14,751 nucleotides of DNA from Patescibacteria group bacterium (GCA_024654485.1 JANLHO010000022.1:1-14751), one strand, 5' to 3'. Numbered from the stretch's first letter, positions 1-6,869 are shown. Made by a program: numbers and translations. The notes: generated by a model not told the origin, from the letters alone.

Positions 1-458
1 GAGCGGTCGTGGGTGTCCTCTTTGGTCGTCGGATCAAATATCGGTGAGGGGAGCTTCTGATTCTTCTTCATGCCGTCGGGCAGAGTTACATCGCCGAAAC
101 GCCTCTCGCCTGCAGAGTACCGCGTCCATATGGCGGTGTCGGTAACGCCGGTCAAGTAGCCGCGCATCACGGCCTCTATCGGCACGGTCTTATACTTTTT
201 GGCGACGGTTACGTTGGGGTCGGGAGTCGCTATAACCTGATTCGGCACTATGTCGCGCGTCTTTTCAAACCACCACGCGCTCACCTGATTCAGAACCTGC
301 CCCTTGTGCGGGATGTGTGCGATTATTCTGTCAAAAGACGAATGCCGGTCTGTGGCGACGAGTATGAGCCGGTCGGGTTGTATATAAATGTCGCGCACTT
401 TGCCGACTTTTTTTGCCCCCAAGGAGGAGAAATTCGTTTCTGTGAGTACTTCTGTCAT
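1..458 (-). CDS. purC: SAICAR synthetase PurC, N-terminal part (gene runs off the window)
   Basis: Reading the minus strand from ATG at 458 gives 152 open codons to the window edge. Visible family motifs are GKVRDIY near residue 19, LVATDRHSSFDRI near 32, the GQVLNQ/SAWWFE segment, VMRGYLTG and a PTTK motif near the cut. These are the nucleotide- and substrate-binding parts of phosphoribosylaminoimidazole-succinocarboxamide synthetase, which joins CAIR and aspartate using ATP (step 7 of IMP synthesis, cytosolic). GVTDTAIWTRYSAGERRFG and the PTTK region resemble the longer (about 300 aa) form of the enzyme, so roughly half is missing. It is the last purine gene of the cluster seen here and has its own promoter in the short gap after purM. 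No Shine-Dalgarno precedes the ATG. Identification is secure; the C-terminus cannot be seen. Confidence 0.95.
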   Translation of the reverse strand, partial: MTEVLTETNFSSLGAKKVGKVRDIYIQPDRLILVATDRHSSFDRIIAHIPHKGQVLNQVSAWWFEKTRDIVPNQVIATPDPNVTVAKKYKTVPIEAVMRGYLTGVTDTAIWTRYSAGERRFGDVTLPDGMKKNQKLPSPIFDPTTKEDTHDR

Positions 459-463
459 AATTA

Positions 464-491
464 ATTATACCTTGCAGTGGATACTTGTCAA
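464..491 (-). promoter_or_regulatory. Perfect sigma70-type promoter for purC, placed for a leaderless mRNA
   Basis: On the minus strand TTGACA (491-486), a 16-nt spacer, TATAAT (469-464), then TAATT and the purC ATG (458). Both hexamers match the sigma70 consensus at 12 of 12 positions. The -35 begins 2 nt after the purM stop codon (495-493). A start point about 7 nt after the -10 falls on the start codon itself, and no Shine-Dalgarno is present, so a leaderless transcript is predicted (inference). Confidence 0.85.
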
Positions 492-492
492 C

Positions 493-1611
493 TTATTCGC
501 CTGGAGGGCCTAGGATTATGTCGGACGGCTCAAATACGACCTGCCGCTCCCCTTCCTCCACCACGCCGAGTATGGTTAGGTCGTACCCCGCGCTTTTGCC
601 GAGCGCAACGACGCGCTCCACCTCGGATTGCGGTACGAAGATATAGTATCCCACTCCCCAGTTGAATGTCTTGAGGCAGTCGCCTATCGGGATGCCAAGC
701 CCTTCGTGGTAGTAGCGGAAAAGCTCCGGCACTTCCGGCCAATCCCGTATACGGTACGTGAAGGGCCGCTTGTCAAAAGCAATCTTCCCCACGCCGTCGC
801 CCGTGCCCGGCAAAAGTGCGTGTATATCCACGCCGCCTTCCAGAAGCGCCTCCACGAGCGCCACGTACGAGCGCGCGGGCTTGAGCGCCTCTTCGCCCAG
901 TGTCTTGCCGCCTGCGAGCTTCGTCAAAAATTGCTCCGGCATCTCCAGCGCCTTTTGTATAACCAGCGAAACTCCGTTGGCGTGCAGTCCCGTGGAAGGA
1001 GCGCCGATGACGACGTCTCCGGCGGCGAGACCCCTGCCGGTGACAAGCCGAGACGCGGGTGCCACGATTCCTGTCACCGAGCCGCTCAAAGTCGCTATCT
1101 GCTTCACCGGCGGCTCCGGCCTCACGATGTAGCGCACGCTTGCGCTCTCGCCCGCCGGGAGCGCCATGCCTACCTCCTCGCATACTTTTAGGAATCCGCT
1201 CGCGAGGTCTTTCGCGCGACGCTCGTCCGCATACCATTCGCTGCCGCTAGCCTCCAGCTGGTCGGTAAAAACTACCGGCAGGGCGCCTTGCGCGATGACG
1301 TCGTTGACCACGATGAGCGCTGTGTCTATCGCTATAGCGTCGTAGTGGCTCTTCCCCGTCTTCTCGTACATCCACTCCGCTATCCAGTTCTTGTTGCCCA
1401 AGTCTTCCTGCGTCTTGCACCATATATGCTTCTCGCTACCGCGATACTCAAACACCGCGCCGTGCGCGTGCGTCGCGTCTTCGTTGACGTATACGCCCCG
1501 CTTATTGGGGAATTTCAATGTTTTCCTCCCCGCTTCCACCATCGCCATCTTAAAAGGCTCCATGGTCGTGTAATCCACTCCGGCCTTCGCGTACGCGCTC
1601 TTCTCGCTCAT
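493..1611 (-). CDS. purM: AIR synthetase PurM (phosphoribosylformylglycinamidine cyclo-ligase), divergent form
   Basis: The 372-aa product fits the PurM family: the NDVIAQGALPVVFTDQ segment matches the usual ND..qGA.PlfflD motif, followed by AGESASVRYIV (PurM usually has GGETAEM) , the SGSVTGIV, GDVVIGAPSTGLHANG, GTGDGVGKIAF and FNWGVGYYIFV motifs. It closes FGAM to AIR with ATP (step 5 of IMP synthesis). The N-terminal loop normally reading DGVGTK is altered here to EDLGNK, with a longer segment between it and the ND motif, so this is a divergent subtype. The ATG overlaps the purE stop as ATGA, implying translational coupling; AAGGG lies 6 nt upstream and could act as a Shine-Dalgarno. Function is well supported by context and motifs. 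Confidence 0.92.
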   Translation of the reverse strand: MSEKSAYAKAGVDYTTMEPFKMAMVEAGRKTLKFPNKRGVYVNEDATHAHGAVFEYRGSEKHIWCKTQEDLGNKNWIAEWMYEKTGKSHYDAIAIDTALIVVNDVIAQGALPVVFTDQLEASGSEWYADERRAKDLASGFLKVCEEVGMALPAGESASVRYIVRPEPPVKQIATLSGSVTGIVAPASRLVTGRGLAAGDVVIGAPSTGLHANGVSLVIQKALEMPEQFLTKLAGGKTLGEEALKPARSYVALVEALLEGGVDIHALLPGTGDGVGKIAFDKRPFTYRIRDWPEVPELFRYYHEGLGIPIGDCLKTFNWGVGYYIFVPQSEVERVVALGKSAGYDLTILGVVEEGERQVVFEPSDIILGPPGE

Positions 1612-2153
1612 ATGAGGCCCTTGTCTTTCAGATATTTCTCAAATCCTTTTTCCTGCAGCTCGGCATCTTTCGCCTTTATATCTTTCGCCATTTTCGCCTT
1701 GTACTCCGCGACCTTCGCGCGCACGGCTTCGTCGCCCGCGCCGATCATCTGCGCGGCAAGTATGCCCGCATTCTTCGCCCCGCCTATGCCGACGGTCGCG
1801 ACGGGGATGCCCGGCGGCATCTGCACGGTGGAAAAAAGCGCGTCCACGCCCGCAGCCCCCATTTTCGCGGAGGCGAGCGGCACGCCGATGACGGGAAGCG
1901 CGGTGTGCGCGGCGACGACACCCGCGAGGTGCGCGGCTCCTCCCGCGCCGCAGATGAAGACCTTGTATCCCGCCCCCTCGCTCTTTTGGACGTACGATAC
2001 GACCTCCTCCGGCGTACGGTGCGCCGAGAGCGTATGCACCTCACTGCCGATTCCGAGATCCGCAAGAACTTTTGCCGCGTCCTGCATGACGGATAGGTCC
2101 GAATCCGAGCCCATAAGTATGCCGACGAGTGCTTTTGTATCCATACGAGTCAT
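1608..2153 (-). CDS. purE: N5-CAIR mutase PurE, class I
   Basis: 181 aa with the class I PurE signatures GILMGSDSD (residues 11-19), SAHRTPE (43-49, with the catalytic His45), the FICGAGGAAHLAGVVAAHT loop and the LPVIGVPL strand. It rearranges N5-CAIR to CAIR (step 6), normally as an octamer, and normally works after PurK, which is not in this window. A C-terminal Lys-rich helix (about 145-181) is typical of the family. ATG 2153 overlaps the HAD stop as TAATG, like other junctions in the operon, so I give that start. An ATG three codons later (2144, giving MDTKALVGIL) is 7 nt after a TATAAT and is an equally good start, possibly used on a separate leaderless transcript. Confidence 0.95.
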   Translation of the reverse strand: MTRMDTKALVGILMGSDSDLSVMQDAAKVLADLGIGSEVHTLSAHRTPEEVVSYVQKSEGAGYKVFICGAGGAAHLAGVVAAHTALPVIGVPLASAKMGAAGVDALFSTVQMPPGIPVATVGIGGAKNAGILAAQMIGAGDEAVRAKVAEYKAKMAKDIKAKDAELQEKGFEKYLKDKGLI

Positions 2154-2157
2154 TATA
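2152..2157 (-). promoter_or_regulatory. Candidate internal -10 box (TATAAT) ahead of purE
   Basis: TATAAT spans the last codons and TAA stop of the HAD gene and lies 7 nt before the second in-frame ATG of purE (2144). The spacing equals that of the other promoter-like boxes in the window. No good -35 is seen 15-18 nt upstream, so this may only reflect an AT-rich gene end. Moderate to low confidence. Confidence 0.4.
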
Positions 2158-2812
2158 GCTTTTTTATAATACCTATCATCTCCGAGAGGCTGTGAATGAG
2201 ATAGTCGGGCTCGGCTGCGCGGAGCCGCCGCTCGGAGTAGTAGCCGCCCGTTATGGCGACCGATGTGATACCCGCGCGTTTGCCAGCTTCCGTCTCTTCC
2301 GGGGAGTCCCCTATTATTAGAATCTCGCTCTTCTTGTAGGGCGAGCGCTTCACCAAGTCTACCAGTTTGTCGGCCTTGTTCTTGCGCGCCATCGTGGCGT
2401 GCATGTCGTTGGTGATGACGCGGGAAAAGTATTTCTTGAAACGAAGCCGCTCAAGCTGCATCTCCAGCCCCTCTTTGGTGTGATTGCTCAATATCATCGC
2501 CTCAATACCCCTACCCTCAATGAAATCCAAGAGCTCGCGCGCTCCGCTTCGCGTGCGTACTTTCGCCACCCGCGGCTCGTAGACGGAGTGAAAGAGCTTC
2601 TGCACGTTCTTCGCTTCCCTCTCTATCTCCTCCTTGCTGAAACCGAGTGCGACGAAAAAGTCCTTGACCGGCATCGTAAAGGTCTCGCGATATTGCGCCA
2701 CCGTCAGGGGTTTCCGGCCGGTACTTTTCAGGATGTGGTTGTCTATGTCCACGGTGGCCTGCGTGTCGGCTATCAGGACCCCGTTCCAGTCAAATACGAC
2801 GAGCTTTATCAT
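2153..2812 (-). CDS. HAD-superfamily hydrolase inside the purine operon
   Basis: 219 aa. HAD motif I is VFDWNGVLIADT (nucleophile Asp8), motif II is MILSNHT (Ser109), a Lys cluster follows around 144-149 (motif III), and motif IV is IIGDSPEETEAGKRAG (Asp169). The cap between residues 15 and 90 is helical, as in the beta-phosphoglucomutase/phosphoglycolate phosphatase group, so a small phosphate monoester is the likely substrate. The residue two after the nucleophile is Asn10, not the usual acid/base Asp; DWNG variants are known in some HAD subfamilies. The gene overlaps purQ by 4 nt (ATGA) and purE by TAATG, so it is co-translated with purine enzymes and probably has a nucleotide- or PRPP-linked role. 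That role is inference; the substrate cannot be read from sequence. Confidence 0.85.
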   Translation of the reverse strand: MIKLVVFDWNGVLIADTQATVDIDNHILKSTGRKPLTVAQYRETFTMPVKDFFVALGFSKEEIEREAKNVQKLFHSVYEPRVAKVRTRSGARELLDFIEGRGIEAMILSNHTKEGLEMQLERLRFKKYFSRVITNDMHATMARKNKADKLVDLVKRSPYKKSEILIIGDSPEETEAGKRAGITSVAITGGYYSERRLRAAEPDYLIHSLSEMIGIIKKL

Positions 2813-3621
2813 GCGGTGAAATAGTTGACGGCGTTTTTAAATATCTGTAGCCCCGGACCCTCGTGCGGGATGTCCAGTCCTGCTCGCAGATAAGATTCGC
2901 GAAGCGCCGTCCAGTGCGGGAGCTGCGTGAAAGATACGGCACGCTCCGGATGAGGCATCAGCCCCAAGACGCGCCCGCCGTGCGCGCTAACGCCCGCGAT
3001 GTCCTCAAGCGAGCCGTTGGGATTGTACGGAAGCTCAAAATACTCGCTCGTCTCCCCGCGCACATAGCGCAGCGCGACAGCACGGCTATCCCACAGCTCT
3101 TTCAGAAGCTCCGGCGGCGCGTAGAATTTCCCCTCGCCGTGCGCGATGGGCACGCTGAATCGCGTCATGTCTTTGAGCCAAGGACTGTCATTTTGCACTT
3201 CAATATCCACCCAGCGGCACGAGTATCGCGCGCTGTCATTGGCGATCAGGGCCCCCGGCAAAATATCCGCGCTCGTAAGTATCTGGAAACCGTTGCATAT
3301 GCCGGCCATCAGAGTGTCGCGCTCCAAGAATGCCTTGAGCGCATCGCCGAGATGCTGCTTGAGCTTGTTGCCGTACGCCTTGCCTCCCCCGGTGTCGTCG
3401 CCGTAGGAGAAGCCGCCGGGGACCACGGCTATCTGCGCTTTTTTGAGGAGCGACGGCCGCGAGATAACGTCGTTGATGTGGATTATATCGGCACTCGCTC
3501 CGGCTATCTCAAAGGCCGTCTTGGTCTCGTCCTCGGTATTGAGCCCGTAACCCGAAAATATCAAAACATGGGGTTTTGATTTTCCGGAGCTTGTAGTTTG
3601 TAGCTTGTAGCTTGTAGTCAT
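2809..3621 (-). CDS. purQ: FGAM synthase glutaminase subunit PurQ
   Basis: 270 aa, class I glutamine amidotransferase. The core starts at residue 17 (PHVLIFSGYG); PGGFSYGDDTGGG, the nucleophile elbow GICNGFQIL (Cys109) and PHPERA (His224, Glu226) give a full catalytic triad. It feeds ammonia from glutamine to PurL (step 4). Its length matches the longer PurQ type paired with roughly 1000-aa PurL proteins. The start lies 4 nt after the purL stop with no Shine-Dalgarno. Residues 2-11 are encoded by a heptanucleotide tandem repeat and are not part of the conserved fold. No conventional ATG lies between there and the core, so the repeat appears to be translated unless a TTG at residue 20 is used. 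It overlaps the HAD gene by ATGA. Confidence 0.94.
   Translation of the reverse strand: MTTSYKLQTTSSGKSKPHVLIFSGYGLNTEDETKTAFEIAGASADIIHINDVISRPSLLKKAQIAVVPGGFSYGDDTGGGKAYGNKLKQHLGDALKAFLERDTLMAGICNGFQILTSADILPGALIANDSARYSCRWVDIEVQNDSPWLKDMTRFSVPIAHGEGKFYAPPELLKELWDSRAVALRYVRGETSEYFELPYNPNGSLEDIAGVSAHGGRVLGLMPHPERAVSFTQLPHWTALRESYLRAGLDIPHEGPGLQIFKNAVNYFTA
3590..3617 (-). repeat. Heptanucleotide tandem repeat (CTACAAG, 4 copies) at the start of purQ
   Basis: Coding-strand units CTACAAG, CTACAAG, CTACAAA, CTACAAG run without gaps immediately after ATGA of purQ. The period of 7 is not a multiple of 3, so loss or gain of one unit would put the start codon out of frame. The unit has no stop codon in any of the three frames on the coding strand. 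Confidence 0.9.
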
Positions 3622-3625
3622 ACGT

Positions 3626-6600
3626 CTACCAGTTCTTGAAATATGAATTGTAGGAGTCGGAAAGCGCGGGGATGGATAATTCCAGCCGCTGGTCCGGAAG
3701 TTTGATGGAGAGATTTTCGCCGCCCGCCTGCCCTATTCGTGCAAAGTGGAGTCCTTTGCACAGGCGCTCAAATCCTTTCTCATTTCCTTCGCGGACGGAG
3801 ACGAGTACGCGTCCCTGGCTTTCGGAAAACAGGATGCTCTCCGCCTGCTTGGCGCTGCCCGGGATTTTGGAAACGTCTACGCTCGCTCCCATCTGCCCGG
3901 CTATGCAGCCTCTTGCAAGCGCGACCGCAAGCCCTCCGCGCCCGACGCTCGCAGCAGAGGCGACAAGACCGGAGCGTATCGCCTTCGCGAGGGCGCGGTA
4001 CGCTTTCGCATTCTTTTTGGTATCCACAGCAGGCACTTCCCCTCCGGCGACCCTTAGCATGGCGAGATATTCCGAAGCCCCCATCTCGTCGCGCGTCTCT
4101 CCCACCAAGTAGAGCGCGTCGCCCGCGCGCTTCAGATCAATCGTCATAGCCTGCGCGACGTCGTGGATGACTCCGATGGCGGATATCAGGAGCGTCGGCA
4201 AAGCGGCGATGTGCACCGGCTTACCATCGGCATCAAACCCCTTGAAATCGTTGTGCATGGAATCTTTGCCGGAAATAAAAGGCGTCCCGTAGCGAACAGC
4301 CGTGTCGTAGCAGGCCTTTGCCGCCTGCTTCAGCTCATACAGCCTCTCCGGCTTCTCCGATGAAGACCAGCAGAAATTGTCCAGTATGGCGAGTCCGCCT
4401 TCTTTTGGGTCAAGAGAGGCGCCCGCGCACACGGCATTTCGCACCGCCGTATCTATCGCAGCGGCGGCCATTGCATAAGTATCTATCTGCGAATACCAAG
4501 GGCAGTACCCGTGTGAAAGAACGATGCCCTTATGCGAGCCGTGTACGGGCCGCATAACGCCGGCATCGGCATTGACGCGCCCTTTTCCGTGCAGCGGCTT
4601 CGTCACCGAGGTCCCCTGCACTTCGTGGTCGTACTGCTGCGAGATAAACGAGATGGAGCCGACATTCGGCCGCGCCAATAACTTCAACACATCGGCTTGT
4701 AACCGCCCTGCGTCCGCCGCCCCCCGTTTTCCGTACACTGTTCTCTGCCCACTGCTCCCCGGCTTCTTGCTCTTTCGCTTCTCTATGGGGCGCCCTTCGT
4801 GCAGAAAATCCAGCTTCACATCCATCACTTTCTTTCTGTCGTATCGCACGACGCATCTCCCCGAGCGCGTAAAATTCCCGATGCGCGTCGCCTCTACGCC
4901 GTGCCTCTCGCATATCTTTTTGAAAGCCGGCCATTTGCTTTTTGGCACTGCGAGCGTCATGCGCTCCTGCGATTCCGATATCCATATCTGCCACGGTGCA
5001 AGCCCCGGATATTTGAGAGGAACTTTTTTGATATCCACTTCGCACCCGCCGCTCTCGCGCGCCATCTCGCCCACGGAGCCGGAGAGGCCGCCCGCGCCGT
5101 TGTCGGTGATGGAATTGTAGAGGCCTTGGTCGCGCGCCTCGCGGATGAGCGCGTCGGCGAATTTCTTCTGCGTTATGGGATCGCCTATCTGTACGGCTGT
5201 GGCGGGCGATCCTTTTGAAAGAGACTCCGATGAGAAGGTCGCGCCGTGGATGCCGTCCAGTCCCACGCGCCCGCCGAGCATTATGATGTAGTCTCCTACC
5301 TTTGCCCTTTTTTCATAGAGCTTGCGTGGCCTGCCCCGTGAGCCCGCAGGGCTTTTACGGGGGATGAGTCCGACAGTGCCACCGAAGACCAGCGGCTTGC
5401 CGCGGAAGCTGTCGTCTACCGCGACGAATCCAAGTGGCGTCGGGATACCGCTCTGGTTGCCGCCGACGTTTATCCCCTTTACGACGCCTTCCAGTATCCG
5501 GCGCGGCGAGAGCATCGGATGCTTGCGCTCTTTGCCTTGCCCTTCCGAAGCCTTCGGCGAAGGGGGGTCGCGATACAATACGCGCTCGTCATTCGGCTCT
5601 CCGACGCAAAAGCCGTAGGTATTGGCAATCGGCTTTGCCCCCAGCCCGAATCCCAAGCAGTCGCGGTTCACGCCACCTATCGCCGTTACGGAACCGCCGA
5701 AGGGGTCCAGCGCCGAAGGCGCGTTGTGCGTTTCCACTTTGTGCGTTACGAGGTACTCATCGTCAAAGCGGATGGCCCCCGAGTTGTCCTTGAAGACCGA
5801 GACGCAAAAATCATCTGTTTTCTGTTTTCTGTTTTCTGTTTGCTGTTCTCGTATCTTTGCCGTCGCGCCTTTTATGTATCGGCGGTATATCCCCTCTTTT
5901 ATCTCATCCAGCGGATCGCTGAATATGGTGTGCTTGCAGTGTTCCGACCAGGTCTGCGCCAGGGCTTCCAGCTCTATGTCGGTCGGGCTCCTTCCCTCTT
6001 TTTCAAAATACTTCCGTATGACCTTCATCTGCTTGAGCGAGAGTGCGAGGGGGCCGCGGGGAACGCCATTGCTTCCGGATATGCCTTCCAATCCTATGCG
6101 CTCAAGCTCCTCATCGCTCATCTGCAGATCTACGGTCTCCGCGGCGATGCTCCCGTGCAGCTCCACGCGCGGTGCGATGATTGGTAGCTCCGCACCACGC
6201 GGATAAATGTGCGCTCTCTCTATGAGCGGGTTGTGTATCTCCGACGCCATCCGCTCCGCCTCCGCGCCGTCTATATCGCCGTCAAGAAAGATGTAGAACG
6301 AGGAATATACGGCTTCGCCCGCTTTGAATGCTCTGTCCGTCTTGTCCTCAATGGTCTCACGCGCGGTATGTCCGACATTGTCGGTAACCCCCGGCAGATA
6401 CCCGATCTCTATGACGTGCGTGTACGAGCTCGGCGCGGGCACGGTATCAAGAGAGAAATGCTCTGTGAGAGGATTGGTGAGCGCCTCAGCGACGAGCTTC
6501 AGTTCTTCTTCGGAGAGCTTGGCGGAGACTGTATACGCCTGAACGACGAAAGCGGCTCGCAAGCCGCTGGAGGGAAATACGCTCTGGAGGTGTCGGAGGT

Positions 6601-6655
6601 AGTTGCCCGCCCTCGCGTCGGGTATCTTCGGAGCAACCGCAATCCTATGCAACAT
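3626..6655 (-). CDS. purL: FGAM synthase PurL with fused N-terminal PurS-like region
   Basis: 1009 aa from ATG 6655 (an in-frame TTG at 6676 lies inside the promoter and is rejected). Order: PurS-like region (about 1-165), linker/FGAR-binding region with QTWSEHCKH (235-242), first AIRS-like half with VETHNAPSALDPFGG (307-321) and GGRVGLDGIHGATFSS (461-476), the ITDNGAGGLSGSVGEMAR segment, then a second AIRS half with QYDHEVQG and SGKDSMHND. It converts FGAR to FGAM with ATP and ammonia from PurQ. No separate purS is present, as expected for the fused type with a separate PurQ, which I recall from deltaproteobacteria such as Geobacter. ETHN is followed by Ala rather than the His of many homologues. 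Four repeat-like inserts interrupt it (around residues 269-280, 365-371, 432-441 and 632-643). It heads the operon. Confidence 0.96.
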   Translation of the reverse strand: MLHRIAVAPKIPDARAGNYLRHLQSVFPSSGLRAAFVVQAYTVSAKLSEEELKLVAEALTNPLTEHFSLDTVPAPSSYTHVIEIGYLPGVTDNVGHTARETIEDKTDRAFKAGEAVYSSFYIFLDGDIDGAEAERMASEIHNPLIERAHIYPRGAELPIIAPRVELHGSIAAETVDLQMSDEELERIGLEGISGSNGVPRGPLALSLKQMKVIRKYFEKEGRSPTDIELEALAQTWSEHCKHTIFSDPLDEIKEGIYRRYIKGATAKIREQQTENRKQKTDDFCVSVFKDNSGAIRFDDEYLVTHKVETHNAPSALDPFGGSVTAIGGVNRDCLGFGLGAKPIANTYGFCVGEPNDERVLYRDPPSPKASEGQGKERKHPMLSPRRILEGVVKGINVGGNQSGIPTPLGFVAVDDSFRGKPLVFGGTVGLIPRKSPAGSRGRPRKLYEKRAKVGDYIIMLGGRVGLDGIHGATFSSESLSKGSPATAVQIGDPITQKKFADALIREARDQGLYNSITDNGAGGLSGSVGEMARESGGCEVDIKKVPLKYPGLAPWQIWISESQERMTLAVPKSKWPAFKKICERHGVEATRIGNFTRSGRCVVRYDRKKVMDVKLDFLHEGRPIEKRKSKKPGSSGQRTVYGKRGAADAGRLQADVLKLLARPNVGSISFISQQYDHEVQGTSVTKPLHGKGRVNADAGVMRPVHGSHKGIVLSHGYCPWYSQIDTYAMAAAAIDTAVRNAVCAGASLDPKEGGLAILDNFCWSSSEKPERLYELKQAAKACYDTAVRYGTPFISGKDSMHNDFKGFDADGKPVHIAALPTLLISAIGVIHDVAQAMTIDLKRAGDALYLVGETRDEMGASEYLAMLRVAGGEVPAVDTKKNAKAYRALAKAIRSGLVASAASVGRGGLAVALARGCIAGQMGASVDVSKIPGSAKQAESILFSESQGRVLVSVREGNEKGFERLCKGLHFARIGQAGGENLSIKLPDQRLELSIPALSDSYNSYFKNW
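4724..4758 (-). repeat. Degenerate heptanucleotide repeat inside purL
   Basis: On the plus strand five 7-nt units read ccgtttt, ccgtaca, ctgttct, ctgccca, ctgctcc, sharing a c-[ct]-g start at a strict 7-nt period. It codes for about residues 632-643 of PurL, in the linker after DFLHEGRP and before the conserved LLARPNV segment. Weaker than the other two heptamer arrays and may be an aged copy. Confidence 0.5.
5334..5362 (-). repeat. Palindromic insert in purL (codes for SPAGSRG)
   Basis: Plus strand: CCCCGT (5334-5339) pairs with ACGGGG (5357-5362) and AGCCC (5341-5345) with GGGCT (5349-5353), loop GCA, bulges G versus TTT. It encodes residues 432-441 (RKSPAGSRG), between GTVGLIP and EKRAKVGDY. 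Geobacter-type PurL, as I recall it, has about six fewer residues here, so it looks like an in-frame insertion. Confidence 0.65.
5541..5563 (-). repeat. Palindromic insert in purL (codes for PPSPKASEGQ)
   Basis: Plus strand: CCGAAG (5545-5550) pairs with CTTCGG (5552-5557) across one base, and CCTT (5541-5544) with AAGG (5560-5563), leaving a 2-nt bulge. It encodes PurL residues about 363-376, a low-complexity stretch rich in Pro/Ser/Lys between FCVGEPNDERVL and the conserved SPRRILEGV, where homologues normally have a shorter turn. Confidence 0.65.
5815..5849 (-). repeat. Heptanucleotide tandem repeat (CTGTTTT, 5 copies) inside purL
   Basis: Plus-strand units CTGTTTT, CTGTTTT, CTGTTTT, CTGTTTG, CTGTTCT run without gaps. 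On the coding strand they give QQTENRKQKT (residues 271-280), placed between YIKGATAKIRE and FCVSVFKDNSG, segments that are nearly contiguous in other PurL proteins. The repeat has no stop codon in any frame of either strand. Confidence 0.9.
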
Positions 6656-6660
6656 ACCCC

Positions 6661-6689
6661 ACAATACTAGCACCAAGACCGAAAATCAA
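6661..6689 (-). promoter_or_regulatory. Promoter of the purine operon, leaderless geometry
   Basis: Minus strand: TTGATT (6689-6684), 17-nt spacer, TATTGT (6666-6661), then 5 nt (GGGGT) to the purL ATG at 6655. Four of six positions match the consensus in each hexamer and the spacing is ideal. A start point 6-7 nt past the -10 falls on the ATG. Confidence 0.7.
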
Positions 6690-6721
6690 GCCCGCATACC
6701 AACCTTCGCATTGTTGCTTTC

Positions 6722-6755
6722 TGCGAACATTTTCGGCTACACTGGCATGTTCGCA
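6722..6755. promoter_or_regulatory. Inverted repeat in the purL/ATP-grasp divergent region, possible operator or RNA hairpin
   Basis: TGCGAACAT (6722-6730) and ATGTTCGCA (6747-6755) form perfect 9-bp arms 16 nt apart. A TACACT box (6738-6743) with TTGCTT (6714-6719) 18 nt upstream sits between the arms, and AAGGAG (6755-6760) starts at the end of the second arm. It could be a repressor site over a plus-strand promoter or a hairpin near a ribosome-binding site. Function unproven. Confidence 0.5.
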
Positions 6756-6772
6756 AGGAGTAATCTTATTTT

Positions 6773-6835
6773 ATGGATCATAATACGCTGGCGACCAATG
6801 AAGCTATGTGGGGGTTGGGGTGTGGGCAAGCATGA
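6773..6835 (+). CDS. Possible 20-codon leader ORF
   Basis: ATG 6773 to TGA 6833-6835 encodes MDHNTLATNEAMWGLGCGQA. AAGGAG (6755-6760), the best Shine-Dalgarno-like sequence in the window, lies 12 nt upstream, a rather long spacing. It is not in frame with the following ATP-grasp gene and ends 34 nt before its likely start. It has no recognisable similarity. It could be a leader peptide, a remnant, or chance. Confidence 0.25.
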   Translation: MDHNTLATNEAMWGLGCGQA

Positions 6836-6869
6836 TGACTTTATGCAAAAACGCAAGAAAGAGAGCATT

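Noticed and set aside
628..1191. Long plus-strand open frames opposite purM, purQ and purL
   Set aside because: Arg/Pro/Ala-rich translations without motifs, antisense to genes with clear homology; they follow from high third-position GC.
6603..6869. In-frame upstream extension of the ATP-grasp gene
   Set aside because: The earliest part runs through the purL coding and promoter region and the rest has no conserved character; the family core begins at LLKKIAPRIG.
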